From Circinella minor (taxonomy: Eukaryota; Mucoromycota; Mucoromycetes; Mucorales; Lichtheimiaceae): a DNA stretch of 64,000 nucleotides. This document shows positions 36,513-47,282 of this stretch, one piece after another. Location: the NCBI GenBank assembly GCA_016758965.1, contig JAEPRB010000067.1:62001-126000 (forward strand). The letters are read 5' to 3'. The translations under genes and the position numbers were made by a program. Positions within the stretch are counted from its first letter, which is position 1. Each line of letters begins with the position of its first letter. The notes under the pieces are model-generated. The model was given only the letters and a program-made list of their open reading frames with translations, had not been told where the DNA came from and ran no database searches.

Positions 36513-36856
36513 GGAACTTAAAAATAATAAGTTGTTTGTTCATTGGCAAATAAACACAAAACTATTTTCTCTTTTGTATTTTTATTTTAAAATTTCGGAA
36601 TAAACAAATAGTTTCTGGCGTAGAAACAAAAAGTAAAGGATCCACATTATGTTGTATTACTCATCCCTTGCATTTAGAGATATGTAAAACATTCCAAAAA
36701 CACAATTGATTCTAGAATCAATCAGTCGTCTGTTTTTTTTTATTTCATTTTCATTTTCGTTTTCTTTTTTTTTTTTAGTCAAATATTTAATTGAGTAGAG
36801 AGGGATAAAAGGTTTGTTCATCCAATTTTTTTGTTAAACAAACAATACTTCGGATC
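36513..36856. other. YME2 3' UTR / Chs4-like promoter
   Basis: AT-rich; contains AATAAACA-type strings near 36550 and 36600 and T-rich runs before the ATG at 36857. No ORF. Confidence 0.6.
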
Positions 36857-38830
36857 ATGGCTGCTGCACATCCTCCTGTTTTGTACAACAGTGATCTGTC
36901 ATGCGAAATTCATGATTGTCACCCAGCAACAGCAACTACGACAATAGTCAAGGCCAAAAGTCCGTTAAGACAACAACAGTTTACCAGAAACAATGACTCT
37001 CCGCCAACAGTCAATAATAAAAATAGTCAAGTTTATAGTCAACCTTCTAATCCTTCGTCTTCATCAACAATAATTACTTCATCGTCTAGTAGTACTCAAT
37101 CGCTAAGTCAACAACAACAGGTTCGACGTAATAGACTTTATGGACAAGCTCCACCTGACCCACGGACAACAACACGTTCTAAAAATACCTCTTCAACACC
37201 TTCTTCTTCACGAACCAGTTTAACAACAAAACGTTCTTTTTCGTGGCCTATACCTACAACAGTAAAAGAAGTTCAAACACTCTATAAGCAAGTAGTACTT
37301 GATGACAGCAATAACAAACAGCAGCATTTAGAATTGTGCAATCACATGATGCAATGGATTTACCACCTCAAGAATGAGTTCAGTACAGCTAATAACAACA
37401 CTAGTGGCAGTAGTGCTAACTATAGTGACAGCTCACTCAATAAACCTGACATATCGTTATTACGTGATGCGATGGAAACATATGCTCGTAACCTGTTACG
37501 AAAGTTATCTAAAGCAGCCAGAAATATGGATAATCCAGGGGTGGTTCGTGAAGCACAATTCATATTAGCATCATGTTATGGATCAGGCAAGATTGGATTT
37601 ACAAAAGATGCTACAAAAGCTTGTGCATGGTATATACAAGCATCGAAACAAAATCATTGTGAGGGAACTTATCGAACAGCTGTCTGTTACGAATTGGGGT
37701 TGGGTATCAAACAAGATTTTAATCGGGCAATTACATACTATCATAAAGGTGCTCGATTATCCCATCCATCTTGCATGTATCGACTAGGTGTTATTCTACT
37801 CTATGGCTATTATAAACAGACGCCACAGCCAAGGATTGCCGTATGTTGGCTTCAACGAGCAACAACCTATCTCGTTTTTACAAACAACAACAATAGCAAC
37901 AGCAATATCAGCAGCAACACCAGTAGCAATAATTGTTCGGGTAATAGCAATTCGAGCCTCTTTTCATCATTTTCTGCTTCTTTCTCATCTTCATTTTCCT
38001 TACCTTCCTCGTCATTTTCGTCATCCTCCTCCTCGTTGTTATCGTCTACTACGGGTTCAACTTGTATTTCTACCGGTGCAACGACTAACGCCGAAGCTCT
38101 TCCAAATGCGCTACATGCATTGGCTATGGTACAATTGACTGGAGAATGTGATAAAACAAGTTTAATTCCGGACCCAGCTTATGCAATTTCACTTTTACAT
38201 CGTGCTGCTAAGATGGGATATGAAGCAAGTCAGTGTAAACTAGGAGAATTTTACGAAACGGGTATATGGGTTACAGCTGATGACGTCAAATCCATTTTAT
38301 GGTATACATGTGCTGCAAAACAAGGTAGTCCAGAAGGTGCATTGGGACTCTCGGGATGGTATTTGACGGGGTCGAATACGCCTGGTGTATTACCTCAATC
38401 CGATCGGGAATCATTTTTGTGGGCCAAAAGGGCAGCCAATACAACTATCGAACCTAGAGATTACTATATGGGTGAAAAACCGATCCGATTAGCAGTCGCC
38501 AATGGGTGCTATCTTGTTGGACATTATCTAGAGAATGGGATTGGCGTAGATCGCAATAATATGTCCATGGAAGAAGCTACGCTTTGGTATCACAAGGCTG
38601 CTTATTTAGGTCACCGACGAGCTCTCAAAAGACTAAGACGATTGTCGATTACACAAGCAAATTTTAACCAAGGATTAGAAGAAGCCAATAACAGCAATGT
38701 CGATAATAATAATAATAATAACAATACTAATAATAATAATAATAATACCAAGAATAGAAGGAGGAAAAGCAAGAAAAAACATGATCGTCATAGTAATAAT
38801 GACAATACCAATACATGCCAATTAATGTGA
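36857..38830 (+). CDS. Sel1-repeat protein of the Chs4/Skt5 chitin-synthase-activator type with CaaX box
   Basis: A 657-residue, intronless gene. Chs4/Skt5 proteins bind and position chitin synthase at the plasma membrane/septum. Seen: a Ser/Gln/Asn/Thr-rich disordered N-terminus (1-130); a helical segment; then Sel1-type repeats from about 225 to 600 (AQFILASCYGSGKIGFTKDA, YRTAVCYELGLGIKQDFNRA, YEASQCKLGEFYETGIW, GCYLVGHYLENGIGVDRNN). The repeats are interrupted at about 345-410 by a long Ser/Asn low-complexity insert, and a basic poly-Asn tail follows. The last four residues, CQLM, form a CaaX prenylation signal (Met at X favours farnesyl), as in yeast Chs4. That supports the chitin-synthase-regulator assignment over other Sel1 proteins, though paralogues exist. 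It is the only large intronless gene in a window of intron-rich genes. Confidence 0.85.
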   Translation: MAAAHPPVLYNSDLSCEIHDCHPATATTTIVKAKSPLRQQQFTRNNDSPPTVNNKNSQVYSQPSNPSSSSTIITSSSSSTQSLSQQQQVRRNRLYGQAPPDPRTTTRSKNTSSTPSSSRTSLTTKRSFSWPIPTTVKEVQTLYKQVVLDDSNNKQQHLELCNHMMQWIYHLKNEFSTANNNTSGSSANYSDSSLNKPDISLLRDAMETYARNLLRKLSKAARNMDNPGVVREAQFILASCYGSGKIGFTKDATKACAWYIQASKQNHCEGTYRTAVCYELGLGIKQDFNRAITYYHKGARLSHPSCMYRLGVILLYGYYKQTPQPRIAVCWLQRATTYLVFTNNNNSNSNISSNTSSNNCSGNSNSSLFSSFSASFSSSFSLPSSSFSSSSSSLLSSTTGSTCISTGATTNAEALPNALHALAMVQLTGECDKTSLIPDPAYAISLLHRAAKMGYEASQCKLGEFYETGIWVTADDVKSILWYTCAAKQGSPEGALGLSGWYLTGSNTPGVLPQSDRESFLWAKRAANTTIEPRDYYMGEKPIRLAVANGCYLVGHYLENGIGVDRNNMSMEEATLWYHKAAYLGHRRALKRLRRLSITQANFNQGLEEANNSNVDNNNNNNNTNNNNNNTKNRRRKSKKKHDRHSNNDNTNTCQLM

Positions 38831-39064
38831 ATCTATTCTATTTTTAATCTCTCCCTTCCTTTTTTTTAAGAGCATTTTTTGTCATAATGTAAAATAACTT
38901 TTTCATCCTAAAAGTATTAATATTATAATCATATTATATATATATCAGAAAAATAAGATTTACATTTGTAATAACAATTATATATATTTATTTATAGACT
39001 ATTTACATCGATAATTTATTTATATAAACAAACATCATTTCAGCATGTGTAATATGCAATTTTA

Positions 39065-41078
39065 CTAAAATTCGAATCGTTCGCATCGGATTGACCATAT
39101 CGATTGTTCGTTGCTAAGACCTCGTGCAATATTTCCACATTGTTGAATAGTCTCATCATGAGCACATATACCAAGAGCTATATCATTTGTTGGGTATTTG
39201 CGCTGAATTTCTTTTAAAAGAGTGAAGTGATTCGGTCGCTCTCCATTTGTCAATTGTAATACAATGTTATTAGTAAATTCTTCCAGCTCCAGTGGTGGTG
39301 CTGATGGTGTTTCTTCACGTGTAATAAATACTTTAATTGTACAATCAATACCAGTTAAATGAGATTGAAATTGTGGTAAAAAGGCTTCCAATGTATCTAA
39401 AGAAAAAATATATTACTTGAGAACCTGATATAAAATAATAGACCTTAAAATGAAAACTAAAAATATAAGATTTACCAATGGATCGAATACTCCATATTAA
39501 TACAATGTGTTTGGTTTGAACGTGATGTTCCCTTCGCCCTAATTGTTGCAGAACGGAAATCCATGGTGTGATTCCAATTCCTTCAGCAACTAAAACCACC
39601 ACCTCAAAATCACCATAATTATGGCCGACCACATCTATCATTGGTTTTCCAAGAGGTTTACTGATTCGCATATGTCGAAGGCATGAAGTATCACCAGACT
39701 CAGCAATTTGGTATAATGAAGCTGTATGTCTTCCATTAGCCTTAATATAGAATGTGAAGATCGCTTTAGTCCCCTCGTCATTTAATAGTGGTCCATCAGC
39801 GCTACTTGGTAAAGTATCTGGAGATTCTATAAACAAAGAAGTCCATTGATTTTTGTTTCCGTGATTGCATATTAAAATATGTTTGCATAAATAAAACCAT
39901 ATTAAGCTAGAGTTAGTTTTTTCTTTTTTACCTTGATTAAATCGACTTATGGAAAACGGATGAGAGAAAAATTTTTGTGATAACCATCCACCGGTAATAG
40001 TTACAAAAGTAAATTGCCCAGGTATAAAAGAAGTAAAATCGATTGTAAACGAAGGCTCCAGTTGTAGTCTTACAATATTACTCGGTAATGCCTTAACTGA
40101 TATCAATCGTGCAGGCCATGATAGTTTGAACTGATCCGTAAACCAAATACATACCACCGCTGCATAAAAGACTATAAATATCCAATGATGGAAACCGCCG
40201 ACCAAAACAATGGTCAAAAACGCCAGCACATGGGATACACGAAAAAATCGATACGAAAGGGTACGCATCAATGGATGAGATCCCACATACAAAACAAACA
40301 TGGCGATTATTATCAATGTTCCCGTCGTATACCGTACATTTGAAAACAGGACATCCATTATACCATCATAATCGTAACGATAATATTTTCGAGCAAATTG
40401 AAAACAAGAGTGGTAAAGAGCACACAGACCGCCAATTCTTCCAAACCAAGCATGCCATGCCAATGTTTTATGAGTACCAAATTGAGATGTATGAATGATA
40501 TTACGTACAGATAATGCAACAGCTGCTGATATGTTGACCAAGCCTAATTGAGCTGCTCGATTGGCATATTCTTGATGAAATAAATCTCGTCCCCCTTCCA
40601 GTTCCTGAACAAGCACTCGATGCCGAACTATGAATAAACAGTTTATAAGAACAAGCCCTGATAGTTGAAAAATACCATTCAACGACCAAGTCGAGTCAAG
40701 TATTCGAAATTCATAGTCGAATAGATATCGAAAGTGACAATACAATCTGCGATCTTTCTTTATAAGACGTTGTTGTAACAATAGCCAATACGAGTACCGT
40801 TGTAACATTGAGAGTAATCCGTATATTATTAATAACGTCATTGTGTAGATCCATACTGTTGTATAATCACGTTTGTAAGTTTGTACGTGAACCCCATTGG
40901 CATCTGTTGGTACTGGTACTGATGCTGGTAGTGGTTTTTTAGACAGTGAATCACTAGGTACCACAATCGGGTCATCTTTAATGGAATTCGCAATTTTTAA
41001 ATATGAACTTGCTTGTAAACCAACTATCAAAATAAATAAAACAATAGCAGTCCAAGTAAGTGATCGCCTGTTGAACAT
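39065..41078 (-). CDS. FRE-type ferric/cupric reductase (NADPH-dependent flavocytochrome)
   Basis: Transfers electrons from NADPH through FAD and two hemes across the membrane to reduce extracytoplasmic Fe3+/Cu2+. It has 609 residues in three exons: 41078-39932, 39826-39476 and 39396-39065. Seen: an N-terminal signal-anchor-like helix (WTAIVLFILIVGLQ), several transmembrane helices, and two His-X13-His pairs that ligate the hemes (HAWFGRIGGLCALYH and HVLAFLTIVLVGGFH). An FAD-binding HPFSIS motif and preceding PGQFTFV follow, then an NADPH-binding region (VLVAEGIGITPWISVLQQL) and a C-terminal nucleotide-domain end. All core residues are present. Some fungal paralogues act as superoxide-forming NADPH oxidases, so the acceptor is an inference. 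Confidence 0.92.
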
Positions 41079-41374
41079 GTAGGATTATATACGATAACAA
41101 GAATGAAAGAAAAAATCAAAAGAAAGAAGGGGAAAGAAGGATGGCCCAGGCACCTTTTTCTTTTTTGCTTATTTGCCCAATGGCGTGTAGTCTAATTTTT
41201 ATATTAAAAAGACAGATCCTGTTTCAGGTAGGAACTTTCTAATGACAGCCATGAACTCTGTATTACATGTCATTACCCTATGCAATATACATACTTCAAC
41301 TTACACCACTGCCATACGTAGAGATTATAGTGTATATATATGATATCCAAGAGACTAATAACATGTAGTATTTT

Positions 41375-41410
<36 letters not shown>

Positions 41411-41510
41411 ATAATTACATTAACGGCAGTAATAATGATAATAATAATATGATACAGATAATAAAGCAGGGTATTATAATAATAATAATAAGTAGAACAC
41501 ATAAAACTAA
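41079..41510. other. intergenic region with (AT)n microsatellite
   Basis: Between the ferric reductase start and the PXA gene stop, both on the minus strand, so it carries the reductase promoter. It contains a (TA)n tract of about 30 nt at 41377-41409 and (AAT)n strings near 41430-41490. No ORF. Confidence 0.7.
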
Positions 41511-43613
41511 CTAGCACTCTTCAACAAGTTCTGGTAAAATTTTGGAAGCTACCAAGTCTACAAGCAAAAACATAAGATGCTTATTGATATATTGGTTTTG
41601 TAATGGTTCAAGAGCACTATGAATATGAAATTGTAATTGATCCAGATCATCTGCTTCGAATAGCATTTTCCCAAGAGTTTCTAATATATAGAAGTTAAAA
41701 TTAGTATATAATATATATATGTCACTTATGTTATACTTCTGTTATTACCTGGAAATGATACAGTCAGCAATCTTTCTGCTCGTATTCGTAATCTTTCTTT
41801 TTCTTCATCACTGACCGGTTCACCTTTGCGTAAAAATGTCCCGTTAGGCCATAATAAATATCGTCCAAGTTGTAAATAATATACTAAATTATCTTCACTT
41901 AGAATATGTAGGATTGTTTGTTCTAAAAACCTACATGTACAGCAACATTAATAATTTAGTCAACAAAAAACACGTGTCACCCAGTAACGTAAGCAATTAT
42001 AGATTACTTACTTATCAACAAGTAAACCACCACCTAGTACTCGTACCAAAGGCCACAAGAACATCCCTACCATATACCACATCCATTGTAATACAGGTCT
42101 ATCATCCACTAAAAATGCCACTCGAACAAAATGCATCCATGGTTCCAAAAGGCGAACATGTCGTGTTCGTTTTGTATGTTTTGCTACTTGTTGATATCGC
42201 TCCTGTGATTGAGTGAATGCTGCTATAACATAAAGCCATAAAGTGCGAAAGGGGGACAGCATCACTTGCAAGGTAATATATATAAACGAAAGTCGTTGTC
42301 GTTCATATTTATGTGCTGCATCCAACTCTTCACGACCAGCATCCATTAGATCATCGCCTTCTAGTCTTCGTTTTTCTTGAAGTCGTTGCATATGACTAGC
42401 CATACTTTCTTTTTCAGGTTGTATTGTTTCGGAATCCTTTGGTGGTGATGTTGCCGCTCTAGGTCGTTTCTGCTGTTGTTTCGACAAAGAGTGAGAGGGA
42501 GGAGAGGAAGGAGATGTTGGCATAGTAGTCGTTTGTGCTTCTTCTAATTGTTTCTTCAACGGTTTTTGCTTATTATCATTGTCACCATTTTTATTGGAAT
42601 CAGAAAAAGGATTTGGCTGCGGAGTTACAGAAGAAAACTTATCTAAGGCCTCCAATTCTTCGACGAGAGGGGTATATGAATCAAGTAACTATATATGTAA
42701 ATCATAGTATAAATAATTTTCAAGTACATTTCCACATACACAAATAACCACGTACAGCTTTTTAAGTCAACTCACTTTACAAATGATCAGGTGAATAACA
42801 TATGGATCGGCCAGTACTTCAATGATATTATTGAAAACCAAATTCGCTAATAATTCACGAACTAGGTGGCGGACACAATCATTATTATAGTCTTCAGGTT
42901 TCAATAATAATTTGAGTATCTCGTCCGTTAATGCTCGTAAATATTCAACTTGTTGCTGGTCCGATCGTTCCTTTTGTAGTGCAAAATGAGGTTGTTCTCC
43001 ATGAAATAACGCTTCCAAGGAAACAGTACTACCCGCGTGGCTCATAAAGAGTCGTGCCTTCGCTTGACGATAGTCATGATAATGTATGGATACAAGATTG
43101 GCAGCACTTATCAATATCAGCTCTGTCCAATCTACCTATTATAAGAACAATATTTGGTGTATTGTGTGGTTACATATTGGTTGGTTGTTTCATCATAAAT
43201 TTCATATATAAAACAAAAGAGGAGGGTAGTGGTCATATATTAAAACAGGTATGTGTTTTTATTACTTGGTTACAAAAGCGATCTTCCAATTGTTGTATAA
43301 TAAGAGTCAAAATGCGTACGATTTCTGCATAGAATTCTTGATCATTGGTGACTACTCGATACCAAGGATGAATAAAGTCTCGAACAAGAAGAGCAATATA
43401 AGTATAAAGTTCTGAATCGATGGCAGGTGAGCGAGTAATGGGGGGAGGTGCATTAAGACGTTCAGGATCAGTTTTTGGAAGTGATAAAATATGTGGAAAA
43501 AGAACACGTAAATGAAATGACCGAAGAGCAGCGTCTGTTGTAGGCGTTGAAGATGAGGAGGCTGTCGTCGTCGCCGTTGTTGTTGTTGTAGTAGTAGTAG
43601 TGCGTTTCACCAT
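41511..43613 (-). CDS. PXA-domain protein with sorting-nexin C-terminal-like region
   Basis: A 578-residue protein in five exons: 43613-43266, 43135-42776, 42688-42012, 41930-41749 and 41680-41511. Residues 1-25 are a Thr/Ser run. A PXA domain follows at about 26-235 (ALRSFHLRVLFPHILSLP, IDSELYTYIALLVRDFIHPW, ILTLIIQQLEDRF, AANLVSIHYHDY). Then come a disordered Ser/Pro/Gln/Lys-rich linker and a C-terminal region like the Nexin_C domain of SNX13/SNX19/Mdm1 (LEPWMHFVRVAFLVDDRPVL through GRYLLWPNGTF and ERLLTVSFPETLG). No PX or RGS domain is seen between them, so it resembles the shorter fungal PXA proteins. PXA proteins act at endosome/vacuole or ER membranes; a specific role is not inferred. 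The start ATG directly precedes the Thr run. Confidence 0.87.
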
Positions 43614-43746
43614 AATATTTCACTGTAGCATAATATATATAAAAAAAGGAGATAGACTAAACATTCGGATGTTCAAAGCAAGACAAATAAATATTTTTCA
43701 ATTTTGGTTCTTTTTGAGGCACCCACTTTTTTTTTCTCTTTCGTAC
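43614..43746. promoter_or_regulatory. short divergent promoter between PXA and kinase genes
   Basis: Only 133 bp separates the two start codons as modelled. It contains a TATATAAA-like string near 43634-43641 and a T-rich run near 43728-43736. If the kinase used an upstream in-frame ATG (43669 or 43600) the gap would be even shorter or overlapping. Confidence 0.4.
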
Positions 43747-46515
43747 ATGCGCGATACTCATACCAGTTCACATAAAATCACATTTAGACAACAAATTGGC
43801 AATGCACAGCATATTTCTGATATTTGTGATAAACCATTAACAAGGGCTCAAAGTCGACGTATAGAAATGGCTAAATCAACTTTACAGGATGATAACAAAA
43901 AACGGATAGAATCTCAGACACGACGTCAACGAGAGCAGGAAAAGGAACGTGGAGCTATTGTAACAACGAAAAATGTTTTACAAGTAAATAAAGGTGCAAT
44001 CAAAAGAAAACGCTTGGGTGACTACGATACAGAAGAAGATGAAGTGGAAGATAAAGGTGATGATAATATATCTGATGTTTCGCAAACGAGAACATCCTCA
44101 AAGACAACACGTCCAGTGACAAATGAAAAATCAAGACGACCCAAAGAACCAAAAAATTATCGTGAAATATTGACATCAAATGATGAAGACGAAGAAGTTT
44201 CCCAACCCAAACGAAGTAAATGTGGTAATTCAAAACAACAACAATCACGAGAAAAGCCTGTTCATAGCATATCTGCTGCTGCGGTTGTGCCAGAAACGTC
44301 ATCAAAAGTACGTCCTACTTCAAGGAAGGTGAGAACTAAGAAAGTCAAGAACTACTATGAACCATCACTATCCCAAGATGAACAAGAAAATAATAAAGGT
44401 ATAGTATGAAAAAACAAACATAAAACAAGAGAAAGATCAACGGAAGAGCTTATCTATATTAAATCAAAATAAACAGGACCATCCAACAATATCACATTTC
44501 CCTTTCCTCTAAAGATACAACCTAGTGAATTGATATTTCAAGGTAATACAAATTTAGGTGAAGGACGCGTTGGCCAAGTTATCACTGCAAAATATGGTCA
44601 AATGCTTGTTGCTTGCAAGACACGTCGTACAAAACAGCCGCGTATCCAGTTTGAACAGCGATTAGCGCGAGAATTAGAATTTGCCGCGATTCTTTCTGTT
44701 TGTAGGTCGATGAACCCTTATTTAGGGGTTTTGACCTGCAAACGATCAGAACTCATATTTGATCCGCCAAAACGAAAAATTGCTGCAAAAGACGAACTGG
44801 AGCATTTCGCTATCCAGCGATATTATAAACATGGTGATCTTTTAGAATATGTTCATAAAAAGAATGGTATAGTATCTTTTGGTTATTATTAGTATTATTA
44901 CAATATAACTGTTTTTGCTTTTTTTTAAAATATGAACCCACTCTCTTGTTCGAAAAAAATATAGGTGGACAATTACACCCTCTTGAAGTGTTAAAAATAG
45001 CTATTCATTTATTCTCAGCCATAGCAGACGCTCATGATCTTGACATTGGCCTTGTTGACATTAAGCGTGAGAATGTATTGGTAAGGATTAATGAAGAAGG
45101 AAGAAAGCCAAATTGAACGGTTGACGAGGGTAATACATTACAGCTATTTATACATCTTTTTATGGATTAGATTGATACGGGTGGATCAGCGGTGCTCACT
45201 GATTTTGGGTAAATTGACTATAATATTTTTCTTCTTATCAAGCCATTTTTAGTGCTATAGAGAAAAAACTCATGAGTTATACTTTACAAAATTATATATT
45301 CTAAATTAGGTCTTGTGTAAAAATGAATGGTGCCGATATAATTGATCTTAATGATACTGAAGATGGAGTGTGCTGGACTGATGAAGTAGCTGCACCAGGT
45401 AAAATAATCAGACAAAAATAATCCCTGCTGACGATGAGAACATGCACATTTAATAATATCTAATGCTTTTTGCTTTTCTATCCATTTAACAAGAAATGAT
45501 TGGCAAGCGGGAATTTTATCTTGCATCAGATGTGTTTATGACAACATTAATTGTTGGTGAGCTTTTGATGAGCCCAATGTCAAGTGAGGTTTTCCAAAAG
45601 GAGTTTTTACGGCGAAAACAGAAATTTGGACTAGTCGATTTTCAAGTCAATATGGTACCTCCACCATTCCGTGCATTCTGTCCTTTATTGAAACAAGGCC
45701 TTATCAATGATCCACTTGAAAGATTGACAGCCTTGAAAGGTTTACAGTTTTTAGAAGACATGTATCATGCATCATTTGATATAAAATTAAAGGAAACGAG
45801 CTTTCTCTCTTCATTATCAACATCGAGAAAAAAGGCAACGATGACAACAAACGATGATTGTACTATTATTTCAGCAGCCACCACTTCGTCGACCATTAGT
45901 ACTAGTAAATTTACAAAACATGATATACAAATACCAGTACAAAAACGATCAATGCAAAAAGATAAAAATAGTTTTTTTGACACCCAATTACCAGATCAAG
46001 GACAAGAAGATATACAAGCAGAAAAATATGATTCTTCAGATGCATTGATGCGCGATGGAAGTTTAGTATCAAGTGGAGATGAGAGAGATTTGGATTGTAA
46101 TGAGTTGGCAATACTCGATGCAGATGATGGTTATATTGGTGATGAGGATCTACCAGATACTCTACACACTGGCTCGACATGTAGGCCAGCAGAAAAAGAA
46201 GACAACGAGTGCGGAGAGGATGAAGTGATAATGAGGGATGATACTTTTAGCAACAGCAGTAGTAATGAATATAGTGATATCAATGATAAAGTTGATTATA
46301 CCCATGATGGTCAAAATGAAGCAAGTGGATCTGTTGAGCCTGAGAATGATCAAGTACAAGTGTTGAATAGTTTGTATCGTACTGTTTCACGATCAACTAT
46401 CAGTAGTGAAAATAGGAATCTAAATAGAGGCTGCACTTTTTCAAACCATTTTCCTCGTAAACGATCACTACAAATGTACGGGAATAAAAGTTCTAAAAAA
46501 AAGATGGATAAATAA
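43747..46515 (+). CDS. divergent protein-kinase-domain protein with long disordered arms
   Basis: A 768-residue protein in six exons: 43747-44398, 44477-44866, 44965-45080, 45171-45208, 45310-45398 and 45494-46515. Residues 1-230 are charged and basic/acidic mixed (QRREQEKERG, EEDEVEDKGDD), probably nuclear. The kinase domain runs from about 235 to 500: glycine loop GEGRVGQV (about 245), VACK with the ATP-binding Lys, catalytic loop GLVDIKRENVLI, DFG (about 396), APE (about 428) and SDVFMTTLIVGELL in place of the usual helix-F SDVWS. The HRD motif is replaced by LVD but the catalytic Asp, Lys and Asn are kept, so activity is possible. The C-terminal 260 residues are acidic and Ser-rich. No family assigned. 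Upstream in-frame ATGs exist at 43669 and 43600; 43747 is preferred because the stretch before it is Phe/Ile-rich and unlike coding sequence. Confidence 0.75.
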
Positions 46516-46616
46516 CAGATATTTGGATAATATTATATTATTTCTAAAATTGTATAGCATTTGTGATATTTGTACATAAAAATAATAATACAGAATTGGT
46601 CTCGTTTCTTTCTTGC

Positions 46617-47282
46617 TTAAAACTTTCGGTTACCAGTTATCACTTCTCTCCAAAGTTTGAAATCGCAAATAAGAGAATAAATGGGGTATCTGAAAGTAGC
46701 AGGTTTGCTGATCATAATAATAAATTAATTGAATGGTGATCGTATCCACTTTCGACTCTTTCACTTTTTTTTTGGATTATATAAAAACAAGTAACTTAAT
46801 ATGGGTTTTTTTCGCTTACTTCTTCTCAAAAATAAAATGTCCCACCCAAGCAAAACCATAACCTTGAACTAATGCTACAAGTAATAAAATGGGGCGTTTC
46901 TTGAGAATAGCTAAAATTGTAATAAGAATTGAAAGTGTTGTGCCTATTATATTTCGACCGATATTCAAATCAATTATAATGTGGTTTATGCTATGATTTT
47001 TTTCAGCTTATCTATTGTACCTGTAATATGGAGACGGCGATTCGTTTGATTGCAATGCTATACGATAATTATATTTTTATTCAATAAGGTTTTCTTGGCA
47101 ACAGATAATAAATAATAGTAATATCTCCCCATAATAGTAGTTGCCTAGCAACAGTGAAGTTTTTTTACAGTTTCAAATATACAACATACCTCTCCCAAAT
47201 AATATGGATAGAAACTATTCACTGATTTAAAACCTCCTTCAGGTTCTGCTCGAAGCGAGTAATTGTGATTTACGATTGTCAT
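46617..47282 (-). CDS. DUF962 small membrane protein (Mpo1-related)
   Basis: A 114-residue protein visible only after splicing: exons 47282-47190, 47057-47021 (37 nt), 46943-46820 and 46707-46617, all phases closed. It follows the DUF962 pattern closely: FKSVNSFYPYYLGEH, then an NRRLHITGTTL start of the first helix, a hydrophobic hairpin, and the signature GYGFAWVGHFIFEKNKPATF split by the last intron, then FRYPIYSLICDFKLW. DUF962 members are small membrane proteins; the related yeast Mpo1 is an Fe2+-dependent 2-hydroxy-fatty-acid dioxygenase. The conserved His residues (NRRLHITG and VGHFIFE) are kept, so a comparable reaction is possible but not shown. The gene converges on the kinase gene with a 101-bp gap. 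Confidence 0.88.

Noticed and set aside
43600..43746. Upstream ATGs of the kinase frame at 43600 and 43669.
   Set aside because: They would add a Phe/Ile-rich segment unlike the rest, and 43600 overlaps the divergent PXA start codon.
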